NCBI RefSeq assembly: GCF_018100985.1
Contig: NZ_JAGJEI010000010.1
Location: 62,001 to 126,000 of the forward strand
Length of the DNA stretch: 64,000 nucleotides
Origin: Pseudoalteromonas sp. MMG007
GTDB taxonomy: Bacteria > Pseudomonadota > Gammaproteobacteria > Enterobacterales > Alteromonadaceae
Direction of reading: 5' to 3'
The notes beneath the pieces were generated by a model. It was not told where the DNA came from. It made no database searches and worked only from the letters and a program-made list of their open reading frames with translations. This document shows, one piece after another, positions 37,112 to 46,911 of this stretch. The position numbers and the translations under genes are program-made. Within the stretch, counting starts at the first letter, position 1; each line of letters opens with the position of its first letter.

Positions 37112-38314
37112 TTACTTTTTAGCCATTGCTGAAATTCTGCTCGAAAGCGAGAATAAACGAATAAAGCCTTCAGCGTGCGATTGGTCATACACATCATCTT
37201 CACCAAAGGTAGCAAAGTCTTCGCTGTATAAGCTATTAGGTGATTTTTTCTGGACAGCTGTCACTTGGCCTTTGTAAAGCTTAAGTACAACTTCACCCGT
37301 TGCTAGTGTAGACAGTGCTTCTGCGCCCGCTAAAATAGAATCTTTAAGAGGTGTAAACCAACGACCATCATAAACTAAGTGTGAAAACTCACCGCCCAGT
37401 ACTTCTTTCCACTTACGGCTAGATTTATCAAGTACTAGCTCGTCAATGGCTTGCAGTGCCGCCATAATAACGGTGCCACCTGGTGTTTCGTAACAACCGC
37501 GCGATTTCATGCCGACTAAACGATTTTCTACAATATCTACACGGCCAACACCATGTGGTGCTGCAATATCGTTTAACTTAACTAAACAGTCGTAAGGTTT
37601 AAGCTCTTCACCATTTACCGCAACCACTTCACCTTCAATAACAGTAAGCGTTACATGCTCTGCTTTATCAGGTGCTTGCTCTGGAGAGTTAGTCCAAGTC
37701 CATACTTGGTCGCTCGGCTCGCACCATGGGTCTTCAAGCTCGCCACCTTCGTGCGAAATATGCCATGCGTTAGCATCACGGCTGTATATTTTTGTTGCAG
37801 AAGCAGAGCACGGAATATCACGCTCAGCTAAGTAATCTAGTAATGATTCACGACTCGATAAGTCCCACTCACGCCATGGCGCAATTACTTTTAAATCGGG
37901 TGCAAGTGCTGCAAAGCACGATTCGAAACGTACTTGGTCGTTACCTTTACCAGTACAACCATGAGAAAGGGCATCGGCACCTACTCTACGTGCAATTTCA
38001 ACTTGCGCTTTAGCAATGATTGGACGCGCCATAGAGGTACCTAATAAATAAGTACCTTCGTAAATAGAACCGGTTTTAAGCGTTGGGTAAATATATTCAC
38101 TTACCATTTCGTCTTTTAAGTCAACTACGTAACACTCAGATGCACCTGATGCGATTGCTTTAGCTTCTACGCCTTCAAGCTCTTCAGCGCCTTGGCCTAC
38201 ATCAGCAACAAACGCGATTACTTCACAGCCGTAGTTTTCTTTTAACCATGGCACGATAGCCGACGTATCAAGACCACCTGAATAGGCTAAAACGACTTTT
38301 TTAATTGAACTCAT
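37112..38314 (-). CDS. argG: Argininosuccinate synthase
   Basis: ArgG joins citrulline and aspartate with ATP. The 400-aa length is typical of the class I enzyme. It has the N-terminal PP-loop [15 protein letters not shown], the citrulline/aspartate-binding blocks [14 protein letters not shown] and [15 protein letters not shown] sequence (here [13 protein letters not shown]), and the C-terminal [18 protein letters not shown]. Its start overlaps the argF stop by 4 bases. It lies in the middle of the biosynthetic operon, in pathway order. Confidence 0.97.
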   Translation of the reverse strand: MSSIKKVVLAYSGGLDTSAIVPWLKENYGCEVIAFVADVGQGAEELEGVEAKAIASGASECYVVDLKDEMVSEYIYPTLKTGSIYEGTYLLGTSMARPIIAKAQVEIARRVGADALSHGCTGKGNDQVRFESCFAALAPDLKVIAPWREWDLSSRESLLDYLAERDIPCSASATKIYSRDANAWHISHEGGELEDPWCEPSDQVWTWTNSPEQAPDKAEHVTLTVIEGEVVAVNGEELKPYDCLVKLNDIAAPHGVGRVDIVENRLVGMKSRGCYETPGGTVIMAALQAIDELVLDKSSRKWKEVLGGEFSHLVYDGRWFTPLKDSILAGAEALSTLATGEVVLKLYKGQVTAVQKKSPNSLYSEDFATFGEDDVYDQSHAEGFIRLFSLSSRISAMAKK

Positions 38315-39243
38315 AGGTGTTCCTTAACAAAATTTGGATTTAGTAATGTAACTAGCAGAGCATTTTGCGCATGCATGCGATTTTCTGCTTGTTGAATAAT
38401 TTTAGATGCTGGGCCATCCATTACCTCAGAGGTAATTTCAAACTCACGGTGTGCCGGTTGGCAATGTAATACCGTAGTCGCACCTGTTTGATCTAGCAAT
38501 GCTTGGTTTAACTGATAAGGCATATACTTTTCTTTTACAAGCTCAAGTGGCGTGTCATCCCCCATTGAAACCCACGTATCGGCGTAAACAACGTTTGCGC
38601 CAACAGCCGCTTCAACTCGGTCGCTTACCATTACTGATGCGCCATTCATTGCTGCTATTTGTTCAGCCTTTTTAAGAATTTGCGAATCAGGCGAGCTGCC
38701 TTTTGGCGTTACTGCCACAAAATCAGTACCAAGCGTTGCCGCTAATAGCATAAGTGAGTGAGTTACATTATTGCCCTCACCTAAATAAGCGACTTTAAGC
38801 TCGCTCACATCGCCATGTACTTCTTGAAGCGTTAAAAAATCAGCCAATGCTTGGCATGGGTGATATAAATCACATAAGCTATTAACCACAGGTACAGAAG
38901 AGTATTCACCTAGTGTTGTTAACGTGCTGTGCTGATTAACACGCGCGACAATACCATCAGCCCATGTAGAAATATTAAGTGCGAAATCTTTTACAGACTC
39001 ACGTGCGCCCATAGCGCCGTTTTGCTGATCTAAATATACAGCGTGACCACCTAAACGATTAATACCAATATCAAACGATAAACGCGTACGTAAACTTTGT
39101 TTTTCAAATAACGTAACAACTGACTTGCCCGCTAATACTTGGCTGTATTTTTCTGGATTTGCTTTTAAATCACGCGCTAGCTTTAGTAAGTTAAGTGCGC
39201 CTTCTTGGTCTAATTCTAGACCCGTTAAAAAATTATCTAACAT
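38311..39243 (-). CDS. argF: Ornithine carbamoyltransferase
   Basis: ArgF makes citrulline from ornithine and carbamoyl phosphate. From the ATG at 39243 ([13 protein letters not shown]) it is 310 aa. The carbamoyl phosphate loop reads [12 protein letters not shown], so the usual STRTR is SLRTR, and the ornithine loop reads [12 protein letters not shown] in place of the common HCLPAHR. From memory both variants also occur in other marine gammaproteobacterial ArgF proteins. An AGGG site supports this start; the frame to 39276 runs into argB. Confidence 0.93.
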   Translation of the reverse strand: MLDNFLTGLELDQEGALNLLKLARDLKANPEKYSQVLAGKSVVTLFEKQSLRTRLSFDIGINRLGGHAVYLDQQNGAMGARESVKDFALNISTWADGIVARVNQHSTLTTLGEYSSVPVVNSLCDLYHPCQALADFLTLQEVHGDVSELKVAYLGEGNNVTHSLMLLAATLGTDFVAVTPKGSSPDSQILKKAEQIAAMNGASVMVSDRVEAAVGANVVYADTWVSMGDDTPLELVKEKYMPYQLNQALLDQTGATTVLHCQPAHREFEITSEVMDGPASKIIQQAENRMHAQNALLVTLLNPNFVKEHL

Positions 39244-39250
39244 GGTAACC

Positions 39251-40018
39251 CTATGGTGTAATCTTTGTTCCGACATGCTCGCCTTGTAGCAAAGCAGTTA
39301 AGTTTTCTGGCTTTTGCCAACTGGAAATATACACACCTCGTCGTAAATGTTGGGCAGCGTGTAGGCTGGTCTTCACTTTGACCTCCATTCCGCCCAAAAT
39401 TACTCCTTCATTAATTAAAGTATCAATGTGTTTTGTGTCAAGTTGATGTAACGGCTGCTTATTTTTATCAAGCACTGCTTCTACATCTGTCATAAATATA
39501 AGTTCTGCGTTTAAGTTGCTGGCAATCGCTGCTGCAGCTTCATCGGCATTCACGTTGTACCAATTACCTTGCTCGTCAAATCCGATTGAGCTCACAATAG
39601 GTAGACGGCCAACTTTGAGTAAATCGGTAACGATAGAGTCATCATTACTTTTACATTTGCCTACTTGGCCAAGTGCTTTTAACTTTTGCGAGGCCATAAC
39701 CCCAGCTTCATAAAGACTTAGCCCAACTGGTTTGTGCCCAGCATTTATTGCTTGGCTTACAAGTTGTTTATTAGCACAGCCAGCAAGTGCGCCTACAATG
39801 TACGGCATTTGCTCTTTTGGGCTAATACGCAGGCCCTGATGTTTTGCACTAGCAAAGCCTGCCTGCTTTAGCCATGTATCAACTAAAGAGCCGCCTCCAT
39901 GCACAATGACAAACTCATCATTTTGCTGTTCATTTAAAACATCAAATAAAGCTTTAGCTGCATTTTCTATATTAAGTACAGCACCACCCAATTTAATTAC
40001 CCACGTTTTTTTGCTCAT
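39251..40018 (-). CDS. argB: Acetylglutamate kinase
   Basis: ArgB phosphorylates N-acetylglutamate. The 255-aa protein has VIKLGGAVL at the N-terminus, VIVHGGGSLVDTWL in the substrate region, and NVNADEAAAAIASNL plus LIFMTDVEAVLD near the C-terminus, all typical of the amino acid kinase fold. It starts directly at the argC stop and is followed closely by argF. It lacks the N-terminal helix of arginine-inhibited ArgB, so feedback inhibition probably acts on the acetyltransferase step; this is an inference. Confidence 0.96.
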   Translation of the reverse strand: MSKKTWVIKLGGAVLNIENAAKALFDVLNEQQNDEFVIVHGGGSLVDTWLKQAGFASAKHQGLRISPKEQMPYIVGALAGCANKQLVSQAINAGHKPVGLSLYEAGVMASQKLKALGQVGKCKSNDDSIVTDLLKVGRLPIVSSIGFDEQGNWYNVNADEAAAAIASNLNAELIFMTDVEAVLDKNKQPLHQLDTKHIDTLINEGVILGGMEVKVKTSLHAAQHLRRGVYISSWQKPENLTALLQGEHVGTKITP

Positions 40019-41029
40019 TTAAAACGCTCCTTTTAAACCAGTAGTATGTTTTAAATTCATTGATAAGTTGATGCACTGTAATGCTTGGCCTGCTGCGCCT
40101 TTTAATAAATTATCAATAGCAGACATAACGATTAACTGCGTTCCTTGTTGTTGCCAACCAATATCCACATACGGTTGTTTTGCAACACCTTTAATAGACG
40201 GTATTTTATCGCCTAACAAACGAATTAATGGCTCATCAGCAAGTACTTTATAAGCGTCTAAAACGTTTTCCTTGGTAACGTTTGGCTTAAGTTGTACATA
40301 AATAGTTTCTAAAATACCGCGCGGGAAATTACCTAAATGCGGAGTAAATAACACTTTATGACCTAAGTGCTGTTCAATCTCTGGACCATGGCGGTGGTTG
40401 AATAACCCATAAGGAGCCAGTGATACTTCACAAAAGTGAGTGCCTACGCTTGCTTTACGCCCTGCTCCCGTTACCCCTGATACAGCATTAATAATAATAT
40501 TTTCATCACTTAATAAATCGGCTTGTTTAAGAGGCTTTAGTGCATTAAGTGCCGCAGTTGGATAGCAACCTGCAACTGCAACGAGTTGTGCATTTGCTAT
40601 AGCATCACTATTCCATTCCGCTAAGCCGTAGGCCGCTTCGTTTAATAGTTCAGGATGTTGATGCTCAAAACCATAGTAAGTAACGTAATCGTCGTTGCTT
40701 GCTAGGCGGTAGCCACCTGATAAATCAAATACCTTTTTGCCCATAGCTAAAAATTGGGGGGCTAAATCTACACTAACCTTATGATCTGTACATAAACAGA
40801 CATAGTCAGCGCTATTATTAATGTCATCAAATGCTGAAGCGCTAAGAGGAAGTAAAGGCTTATCGAGTAAACCTAGGTGCTCAGGATAAAGATCGCTTAG
40901 TAGTTTATTTTTATCTAAACTACCTTCAGATACATAACAACCTGCTAATTTAAGATGTGGGTGATTAGCAACTAAGCTTGCTAACTCTGCGCCGCTGTAA
41001 CCGCTTGCGCCAATAATTACTACATTCAT
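40019..41029 (-). CDS. argC: N-acetyl-gamma-glutamyl-phosphate reductase
   Basis: ArgC reduces N-acetylglutamyl phosphate with NADPH. The 336-aa protein has the nucleotide motif VVIIGASGYSGAELA, the catalytic cysteine in VAVAGCYPTAALNAL (about residue 155) and HRHGPEIEQHLG. It is the first gene of the argCBFGH unit and faces argE across a 212-base regulatory gap that holds the ARG box. Confidence 0.97.
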   Translation of the reverse strand: MNVVIIGASGYSGAELASLVANHPHLKLAGCYVSEGSLDKNKLLSDLYPEHLGLLDKPLLPLSASAFDDINNSADYVCLCTDHKVSVDLAPQFLAMGKKVFDLSGGYRLASNDDYVTYYGFEHQHPELLNEAAYGLAEWNSDAIANAQLVAVAGCYPTAALNALKPLKQADLLSDENIIINAVSGVTGAGRKASVGTHFCEVSLAPYGLFNHRHGPEIEQHLGHKVLFTPHLGNFPRGILETIYVQLKPNVTKENVLDAYKVLADEPLIRLLGDKIPSIKGVAKQPYVDIGWQQQGTQLIVMSAIDNLLKGAAGQALQCINLSMNLKHTTGLKGAF

Positions 41030-41179
41030 TGATTACTCGTTATTTTAAAATGTGTGATTAATAAATATGTTGTTCGCTTAAATTAGCTTAGACGCTAAAT
41101 TAAGACTTAATTTAATGAATTTGTAGATTATCGTCGCATTATTATCATGGCGTTACTTTTAATATATTTATGCTTAAAA

Positions 41180-41218
41180 AGTGAATTGATATTCATCATA
41201 AATACTTTTATATTGTTA
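41180..41218. promoter_or_regulatory. ARG box pair (ArgR operator) between argC and argE
   Basis: AGTGAATTGATATTCATC at 41180-41197 fits the E. coli ARG box consensus WNTGAATWWWWATTCANW at every position. A weaker second box follows after the usual 3-bp spacer at 41201-41218, keeping ATT and the A/T core. A further half-site, TGAATAATAATTTT, lies at 41230-41243. This is good evidence for arginine-dependent repression of both divergent units by ArgR. Confidence 0.85.
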
Positions 41219-41253
41219 TGCAATTAAATTGAATAATAATTTTGGATTTTTTT

Positions 41254-42405
41254 ATGCCTTTGCCTTCGTTTATTTCTATGTACCAACAGCTCATTGCAGC
41301 TCCCTCTATTAGCGCAATAGAAGATACGCTTTGTATGAGTAATAAAAACGTAATTGAACTGCTTGCACAGTGGTGTGAAAGCTTAGGCTTTACTTGTGAA
41401 ATTATAGAGTTAGAAGGTGGTAAAGGCCGCTATAACTTATTAGCCAAACGCGGACAAGGTGATGGCGGTTTAATGCTTGCAGGACACACCGATACAGTAC
41501 CGTTTGATGACAGCCGCTGGAACCACGATCCATTTAAATTAACAGAGCATAATAATAAACTGTATGGACTAGGCAGTATTGATATGAAAGGTTTTTTTGC
41601 TTTCGTACTGCAAGCGATTAGTGAACTTGATGAAAAGCAACAAACACAGCCAATTTTGATACTTGCCACTGCCGATGAAGAAACCACAATGGCAGGGGCA
41701 CAGCAAATTTGTAAGCACCCAAATTTAAAACCTGCACGCTGTATAATTGGCGAACCTACTAATATGACGCCAGTATTTACGCACAAAGGTCACATGAGTA
41801 CTGCAATAAGAGTGGTTGGTCGCTCTGGTCATAGCTCCGATCCCGAACGTGGTCTTAACGCCATTGAAGTCATGCATAAAGTAACTACAAAATTACTAAA
41901 TTTAAAAGAGCAATTAAAGAATAAATATTCAGTTGAGCACTTCGAAATCCCTTACCCTACATTAAATCTAGGTCATATACATGGTGGCGATAACGCCAAC
42001 AGAATTTGTGGCTGCTGCGAAATGCACATAGACATGCGCCCACTACCAGGGTTAAGTATAAAAGACTTACAAGCACTGCTTATAGATGCAACTAAAGAGA
42101 TTAATGATCAATACCCTAATGCAGTGAGCGTTATAGATTTACACGATCCTATACCTGCGTTTAGCGGCAGCACCGACAGCGCCCTAGTTAAAATGGCAGA
42201 AAAAATAGCGGGACAAAAAGCGGTTGCAGTAAACTATTGTACTGAAGCACCTTTTATACAACAGCTTGGCTGTGAAACAATCGTTATGGGGCCGGGCTCA
42301 ATTAATCAAGCCCATCAACCTGATGAGTTTTTAGCAATGGAAAAAATAAACCCATCGCAAAAGATTATCACCGATATTATAAAGGCTAATTGCTTTAACG
42401 ATTAA
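41254..42405 (+). CDS. argE: Acetylornithine deacetylase
   Basis: ArgE removes the acetyl group from N-acetylornithine, closing the linear arginine pathway. From the ATG at 41254 (MPLPSFISMYQQL) the protein is 383 aa. M20 metallopeptidase motifs are clear: LAGHTDTVPFD with the first metal His-Asp, YGLGSIDMKGFFA with the bridging Asp, TADEETTMAGA with the catalytic Glu pair, and the C-terminal QAHQPDEF histidine. A TTG at 41242 is in frame. It is divergent from argC and separated from panP by a long palindromic terminator. Confidence 0.95.
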   Translation: MPLPSFISMYQQLIAAPSISAIEDTLCMSNKNVIELLAQWCESLGFTCEIIELEGGKGRYNLLAKRGQGDGGLMLAGHTDTVPFDDSRWNHDPFKLTEHNNKLYGLGSIDMKGFFAFVLQAISELDEKQQTQPILILATADEETTMAGAQQICKHPNLKPARCIIGEPTNMTPVFTHKGHMSTAIRVVGRSGHSSDPERGLNAIEVMHKVTTKLLNLKEQLKNKYSVEHFEIPYPTLNLGHIHGGDNANRICGCCEMHIDMRPLPGLSIKDLQALLIDATKEINDQYPNAVSVIDLHDPIPAFSGSTDSALVKMAEKIAGQKAVAVNYCTEAPFIQQLGCETIVMGPGSINQAHQPDEFLAMEKINPSQKIITDIIKANCFND

Positions 42406-42425
42406 AATAATTACGCTTTAAAAAT

Positions 42426-42456
42426 AACAAAGGCGCCAATTGGCGCCTTTGTTTTA
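42426..42456. terminator. Bidirectional terminator between argE and panP
   Basis: AACAAAGGCGCCAA and TTGGCGCCTTTGTT form a perfect 28-base palindrome between convergent genes. A tight loop at its centre leaves a long stem, and TTTT follows on the plus strand. Confidence 0.85.
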
Positions 42457-42470
42457 GCAACTTCTAAAAG

Positions 42471-44099
42471 TTACTGCATATATTTGCTTAGGTACTTTTT
42501 AAAAACCGGATCTGATTTTGCTAACTCTTTTTGCTCAGCTAAAATTTCTTTCAAAATTTTGCCTGAGGTAAGTGGGTTAGCAAGTACCACCCTAAATACA
42601 ACTGTAGGCTGATTATCGTATTGAGCGGGTGTTAAACGCGTTCTCGATACAAACGAGCGACCCGATTCACGCTGGCGTTTTTGCATACTAGCAGTAAAAC
42701 GATTGAGCGATGCAAAAATATCAATCCGTGTTTTTTCATCAGCCTGTGTAATGGCTTGCTTTATTTTTTTAGGCACATAACGATAGGTTAACAAGCACAG
42801 TTCTGGCTCTGAGATAAGCTCAAAATCTTCATCTGCTTTTATTAAATCGGCAAAGTAATGCGCTTTTTTAATACTGCGATCAATTAGCATTTCATAGCCT
42901 TTACGGCCAATAACGCGTAAGCAAGCATGCACTAACATAGCCATACCTGGTCGGCTACCTTCAAGCGTATGGCTACCTAAATCTTTCGAACCTTTACGCA
43001 ATATATACTCAGCATGATGCTCAATTGCATCGGTAGCCGCAGGGTCTTTAAACAGCACTAAACCCGCGCCCATGGGTACATACATTTGTTTGTGTGCATC
43101 TATGGTAATAGAGTCTGCGCGCTCAATCCCTTTTAAAAGTGGGCGGTGTGTTTGTGATAAAAGCGTCGCCCCACCCCAAGCAGCGTCCACATGAAAGTGG
43201 CAATTAATTTCGTGTGCTAAGTCGGCCATATCATCAAGTGGATCTATATTACCGGTTTCGGTAGTACCAGCTACACCCACAATTGCCATGACTTTAATAC
43301 CTTGCGCTTCAAGCTCTAAAGCTTTTTCACGCATAGCAGCAACGTCAACTTTGTTATTTTTGCAGGTTTTAATACCAATTAAATTTTCACGGCCAATGCC
43401 CAGCAAATCAACCGACTTACCGAGAGAGTAATGTCCGCGTTCAGAAATTAATACCGCCAATCCTTTATAACCATAATGTAGCATGCCAGCAATTAAGCCC
43501 TGCGCACCAATTCCTTTAAAACTACCTTCAGGCTTTAATAAGCGATTTCGTGCAATCCAAAGCGCTGTGATATTAGCTACTGTGCCACCAGAGCAAAAAG
43601 CACCTAAGGATGTTTTAGCGCTGTGCATCCATTTAGAATAAAAACTATCATCTTGCCCGTAAGCTAAATGGTGCATCATCCCAAGTACTTGTCGTTCAAG
43701 CGGTGTAAACGCTTTTGAAGTTTCTATTTTTACTAAATTTTGATTAAGACCAACCATTAATTTTGAAAGGGGCAATAAAAAGTGCGGCAATGCCGAGGTC
43801 ATATGCCCAATAAAGCTTGGCGCAGCCGTATGCACAGAATGGGCAACTAATTGCTCCATAATGTCTTGTGCATAGGCAGATACAAACGTTGGATCTTCTG
43901 GGATCACTGCCGATTGAAAGTCTTTTTCAATCTCGTGTAATGGTTTCTCAATTGCCGCAATATTTTCGTTTAGAAATCCTGCTAAATTACTCGAAATTTC
44001 AAGCTCAATTTTGCTTAAAGTTGAGTCTGGCGCTTCAGGTACAGTAAATATACGCTTAAGGCTTTCTTTAGAGGCGACGGCACAACGCTTTTGATCCAT
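42471..44099 (-). CDS. panP: PLP-dependent aspartate 1-decarboxylase PanP
   Basis: This group II PLP decarboxylase of 542 aa matches the PanP family of Vibrio and relatives, which makes beta-alanine for pantothenate where pyruvoyl PanD is absent. Visible motifs are GAFCSGGTVANITALW (cofactor phosphate), FHVDAAWGG (Asp binding the pyridine N) and the Schiff-base lysine in TIDAHKQMYVP (about residue 338). The N-terminal extension of about 60 residues is usual for this family. It could also act on glutamate, as related enzymes do. It is monocistronic and ends at a shared terminator. Confidence 0.9.
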   Translation of the reverse strand: MDQKRCAVASKESLKRIFTVPEAPDSTLSKIELEISSNLAGFLNENIAAIEKPLHEIEKDFQSAVIPEDPTFVSAYAQDIMEQLVAHSVHTAAPSFIGHMTSALPHFLLPLSKLMVGLNQNLVKIETSKAFTPLERQVLGMMHHLAYGQDDSFYSKWMHSAKTSLGAFCSGGTVANITALWIARNRLLKPEGSFKGIGAQGLIAGMLHYGYKGLAVLISERGHYSLGKSVDLLGIGRENLIGIKTCKNNKVDVAAMREKALELEAQGIKVMAIVGVAGTTETGNIDPLDDMADLAHEINCHFHVDAAWGGATLLSQTHRPLLKGIERADSITIDAHKQMYVPMGAGLVLFKDPAATDAIEHHAEYILRKGSKDLGSHTLEGSRPGMAMLVHACLRVIGRKGYEMLIDRSIKKAHYFADLIKADEDFELISEPELCLLTYRYVPKKIKQAITQADEKTRIDIFASLNRFTASMQKRQRESGRSFVSRTRLTPAQYDNQPTVVFRVVLANPLTSGKILKEILAEQKELAKSDPVFKKYLSKYMQ

Positions 44100-44365
44100 C
44101 TTTATACCTAGTGTGTGTGTAGCTAAAACACGTGTTTATCTATTAAAAATGTCAAACTGAGACGTTATTTTAAGCAACAGTGTTTCTTTAAAAATTGCGC
44201 TAACTTTACTGCAATATAACTAAAATGTCTCGTTTAAACCCATAAAAGCAATCAAAGCGGAGGTAAAAAAATGATAATTTAATTAATATCCTACTAAAGC
44301 GAATTATTTATTGGGCATTTTTTCATTTTGCGTATAATAAATTTGATAACAAAAAAGGGACACGT

Positions 44366-46249
44366 ATGCTTAAAGGAAGAGTGAAAGTTAGTTGGATTAT
44401 GGCCGGATTTAGCTTATTTTTAATAAGCTTGCTTACCTATGTTTACTACACCTACCAAACTACACGTGCTGAAATAATGCAATCGGTCGATAATCGTTTA
44501 CTAAATGCAGCCACCAGCGTTAAACATATTCTAGGCGAAGAATACTTAATTGCTGTAAACGAAGGTGCTAATATAAGTTTTGCTGAGTACCAAACTAAAA
44601 GTAAACAGCTTTCTGAATTTTCTCGCGCACTTGATATTGCCTATGTTTATTCAATGATACTAAAAGACGGCAAAGTATATTTTAGCTCATCAAGCTATAC
44701 CCAAGACGATCAAAATGACGGCAAAGTAACTCAACTTTTAGATCTCTACCCTGAAGCTACCGACGCTAACATTAGCGCTTTTTATTCTACTGAACCCGTG
44801 TTTGAAATTTCGAGCGACCAGTGGGGACATTTCAAAACCATTTTTATCCCTTTTGTTGACCCAGTTAACGGCAAAACCTACCTGACCGGTGCCGATATAA
44901 CTATCTATAACTTAAACCAACAACTTAAAGAAAGTGTATCGAAAGCCGCTGCTATGGCGAGTTTTTTCTTTTTTATCGCTATTTTAGTGGCCGCTATATA
45001 TGTTTATTTACTTAAACGCTCGCTAGCGACGGATTCAAGTACTGGCTTTTCAAACCATATAGCGCTTGAATACTACATAAAAAAAAGCAATGCTCATCAC
45101 ATGCAATTAGCCGTAATTTGGGTTAATGAAATAGAAGATATAAATAGTTTTTACGGCACCGAAGTGGGTGATAGAGTGATGAAAAACTTGCTCACTCACT
45201 TTAAACTGCGCAGCTCTGCAAATTGCTATATATATCGTTTAGCTACCAATAAAATTGTACTACTTGCACCTAAAGAGATGAGCAATGACGAGTTCACTGA
45301 ATTTGTTAAAACCTATAACTTTAATACGCCCGTTTTAACCGACCCTTTTATTTATATAACTTTATGTGCTGGGATCGCCAGCGGTAACAAATCATTACTA
45401 CTTGAAAATGCCCATATTGCAGCACTACAAGCTAAACAGGGCCGACACAGTATCGTTAATTACTCAAAAGCCCTGCACGATGTAAAAACTCAATATCAGT
45501 ACAATGTAGAAATGGCAAAAGAAGTACGCGAAGCATTTGATAACAACCGTATAGTGCCGCACTTTCAGCCAATAGTTGATACAACTACAGATAAAGTTAT
45601 CCAATATGAATGTTTAGCACGCATGGTAACGGCGCAGGGAGAAATACTAAAACCAGATGCATTTTTGAATGTAGTTACTCGCTCAAGAATGGATGGCTTA
45701 CTAACTCGTACTATATTTTCTCAGTGCATTAGCCGCTTTAGAAAAACCAACATTTGCTGGAGCCTAAATATAACCGCGCAAGATATGCTTGACCCTAATT
45801 TAAGCGAATTCATTGCTTATGAACTTAAACGTTATCCGCATCCAGGCAATATCACCCTAGAGCTTTTAGAAACCCAAGCTATTGCTAACTTTTCAGAAGT
45901 AAAAGCGTTTATTGGTATGGTTAAAGCAAAAGGTGTAAAAGTAATTATTGATGACTTTGGTAGCGGCTATTCAAATATATCAAATGTACTAAAACTTGAA
46001 GTAGATGGCATTAAGTTAGACGGTGCATTAATAAAGCAAATAGTGAACGATAAAGATATTTACTTATTCATCGAACATATAGCAAGTTTTGCAAACAAAT
46101 TAGGGCTAAAACTAGTCGCTGAGTCTGTTGAAAACACCACGATAGTCACAGCACTTAAAAAAGCAAATGTGACGCTGATGCAAGGTAATTACTTTGCTCA
46201 ACCAGCGCCACACGTTAATACTATAACGGAAGAAGAAACAATACTCTAA
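44366..46249 (+). CDS. Membrane-bound degenerate GGDEF / EAL protein
   Basis: This 627-aa protein has two membrane segments (about residues 8-28 and 198-218) enclosing a periplasmic sensor region. A GGDEF-like domain follows (about 230-370) in which the GGDEF position reads LATNK, so it cannot be a cyclase. The EAL domain (about 385-620) has ECL in place of EAL, and keeps DDFGSGYSN, KLDGALI and AESVEN. The key phosphodiesterase residues are largely kept, so weak c-di-GMP hydrolysis or binding is possible. It is read alone and overlaps the convergent trmB-like gene by 4 bases. Confidence 0.9.
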   Translation: MLKGRVKVSWIMAGFSLFLISLLTYVYYTYQTTRAEIMQSVDNRLLNAATSVKHILGEEYLIAVNEGANISFAEYQTKSKQLSEFSRALDIAYVYSMILKDGKVYFSSSSYTQDDQNDGKVTQLLDLYPEATDANISAFYSTEPVFEISSDQWGHFKTIFIPFVDPVNGKTYLTGADITIYNLNQQLKESVSKAAAMASFFFFIAILVAAIYVYLLKRSLATDSSTGFSNHIALEYYIKKSNAHHMQLAVIWVNEIEDINSFYGTEVGDRVMKNLLTHFKLRSSANCYIYRLATNKIVLLAPKEMSNDEFTEFVKTYNFNTPVLTDPFIYITLCAGIASGNKSLLLENAHIAALQAKQGRHSIVNYSKALHDVKTQYQYNVEMAKEVREAFDNNRIVPHFQPIVDTTTDKVIQYECLARMVTAQGEILKPDAFLNVVTRSRMDGLLTRTIFSQCISRFRKTNICWSLNITAQDMLDPNLSEFIAYELKRYPHPGNITLELLETQAIANFSEVKAFIGMVKAKGVKVIIDDFGSGYSNISNVLKLEVDGIKLDGALIKQIVNDKDIYLFIEHIASFANKLGLKLVAESVENTTIVTALKKANVTLMQGNYFAQPAPHVNTITEEETIL

Positions 46250-46911
46250 AGGCCAATAACTAAGCGGTGACTTTGTTGGCCACTGGCCCAGTATTTACGC
46301 TCAAAGGGTGTAATTGCATCATCTGACTCATACAATGTTACATCGCAAGGGTTGCCAGTTAATGCAAGGGCCCTTGCAAATTCTTTAACATAAATATCCC
46401 AGTTACTGCGTACTTCTAATTGTCCGCCTAGTTTAACAATAAACGGAAAAATAGCCGCACCATGCCACCTGCGCTGGATATGCTTAGATTTAGGCCATGG
46501 GTTAGGGTAAAGCAAATAATGATGTGTAGGCTGCCAGTGAGCTGCAACCGCTAAACGCCAAAAGTCGTTCAAATCGGCTTGCACTAAAATATACTGCCCG
46601 CTATCTGTTTGCTTGTATTCTACATCGTGCTTATCTAATCGGTGTGACGATTTATCAATACCAATAACCAGTGCATCGGGGTGGCGCTTAGCTAAGTTCG
46701 CGCTACTCTCACCTACTCCACAACACGAGTCTAAAATAAGCGGGCCATTAAAGCCCTGCACTTTGGCGTTTACTTCGTCAAACGCTTTTTGAGTATGCTC
46801 AGCAATTGGCTTTTTAAACTCAGCGTTTAAATGTTTATTTACTATTTCATCAAGCTTTTCGTGAATACCCGCTTGGTTAGATACAATACTGCGTGAATTT
46901 GCATCGCTCAT
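46246..46911 (-). CDS. TrmB-like SAM-dependent methyltransferase
   Basis: This 221-aa protein is related to tRNA (guanine-N7) methyltransferase TrmB. It has an N-terminal SNQAGIHEKLDE (compare TxRQ-type starts of TrmB), the SAM-binding loop LDSCCGVGESSANLA, VIGIDKS, and the TrmB landmark YPNPWPKSKHIQRRWHG. The cysteine pair in the SAM loop (SCCGVG) replaces the usual GFGMG, so it is probably a paralogue, and the substrate may differ. It starts inside the yadH stop (ATGA overlap) as the last gene of the mpl-ubiX-yadGH run. Confidence 0.8.
   Translation of the reverse strand: MSDANSRSIVSNQAGIHEKLDEIVNKHLNAEFKKPIAEHTQKAFDEVNAKVQGFNGPLILDSCCGVGESSANLAKRHPDALVIGIDKSSHRLDKHDVEYKQTDSGQYILVQADLNDFWRLAVAAHWQPTHHYLLYPNPWPKSKHIQRRWHGAAIFPFIVKLGGQLEVRSNWDIYVKEFARALALTGNPCDVTLYESDDAITPFERKYWASGQQSHRLVIGL

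Noticed and set aside
37122..39243. ArgF identity as an acetyl- or succinyl-ornithine carbamoyltransferase because of SLRTR and HCQPA
   Set aside because: The cluster contains argE and the fused acetyltransferase, so the linear pathway with free ornithine fits, and the rest of the sequence is ornithine type.
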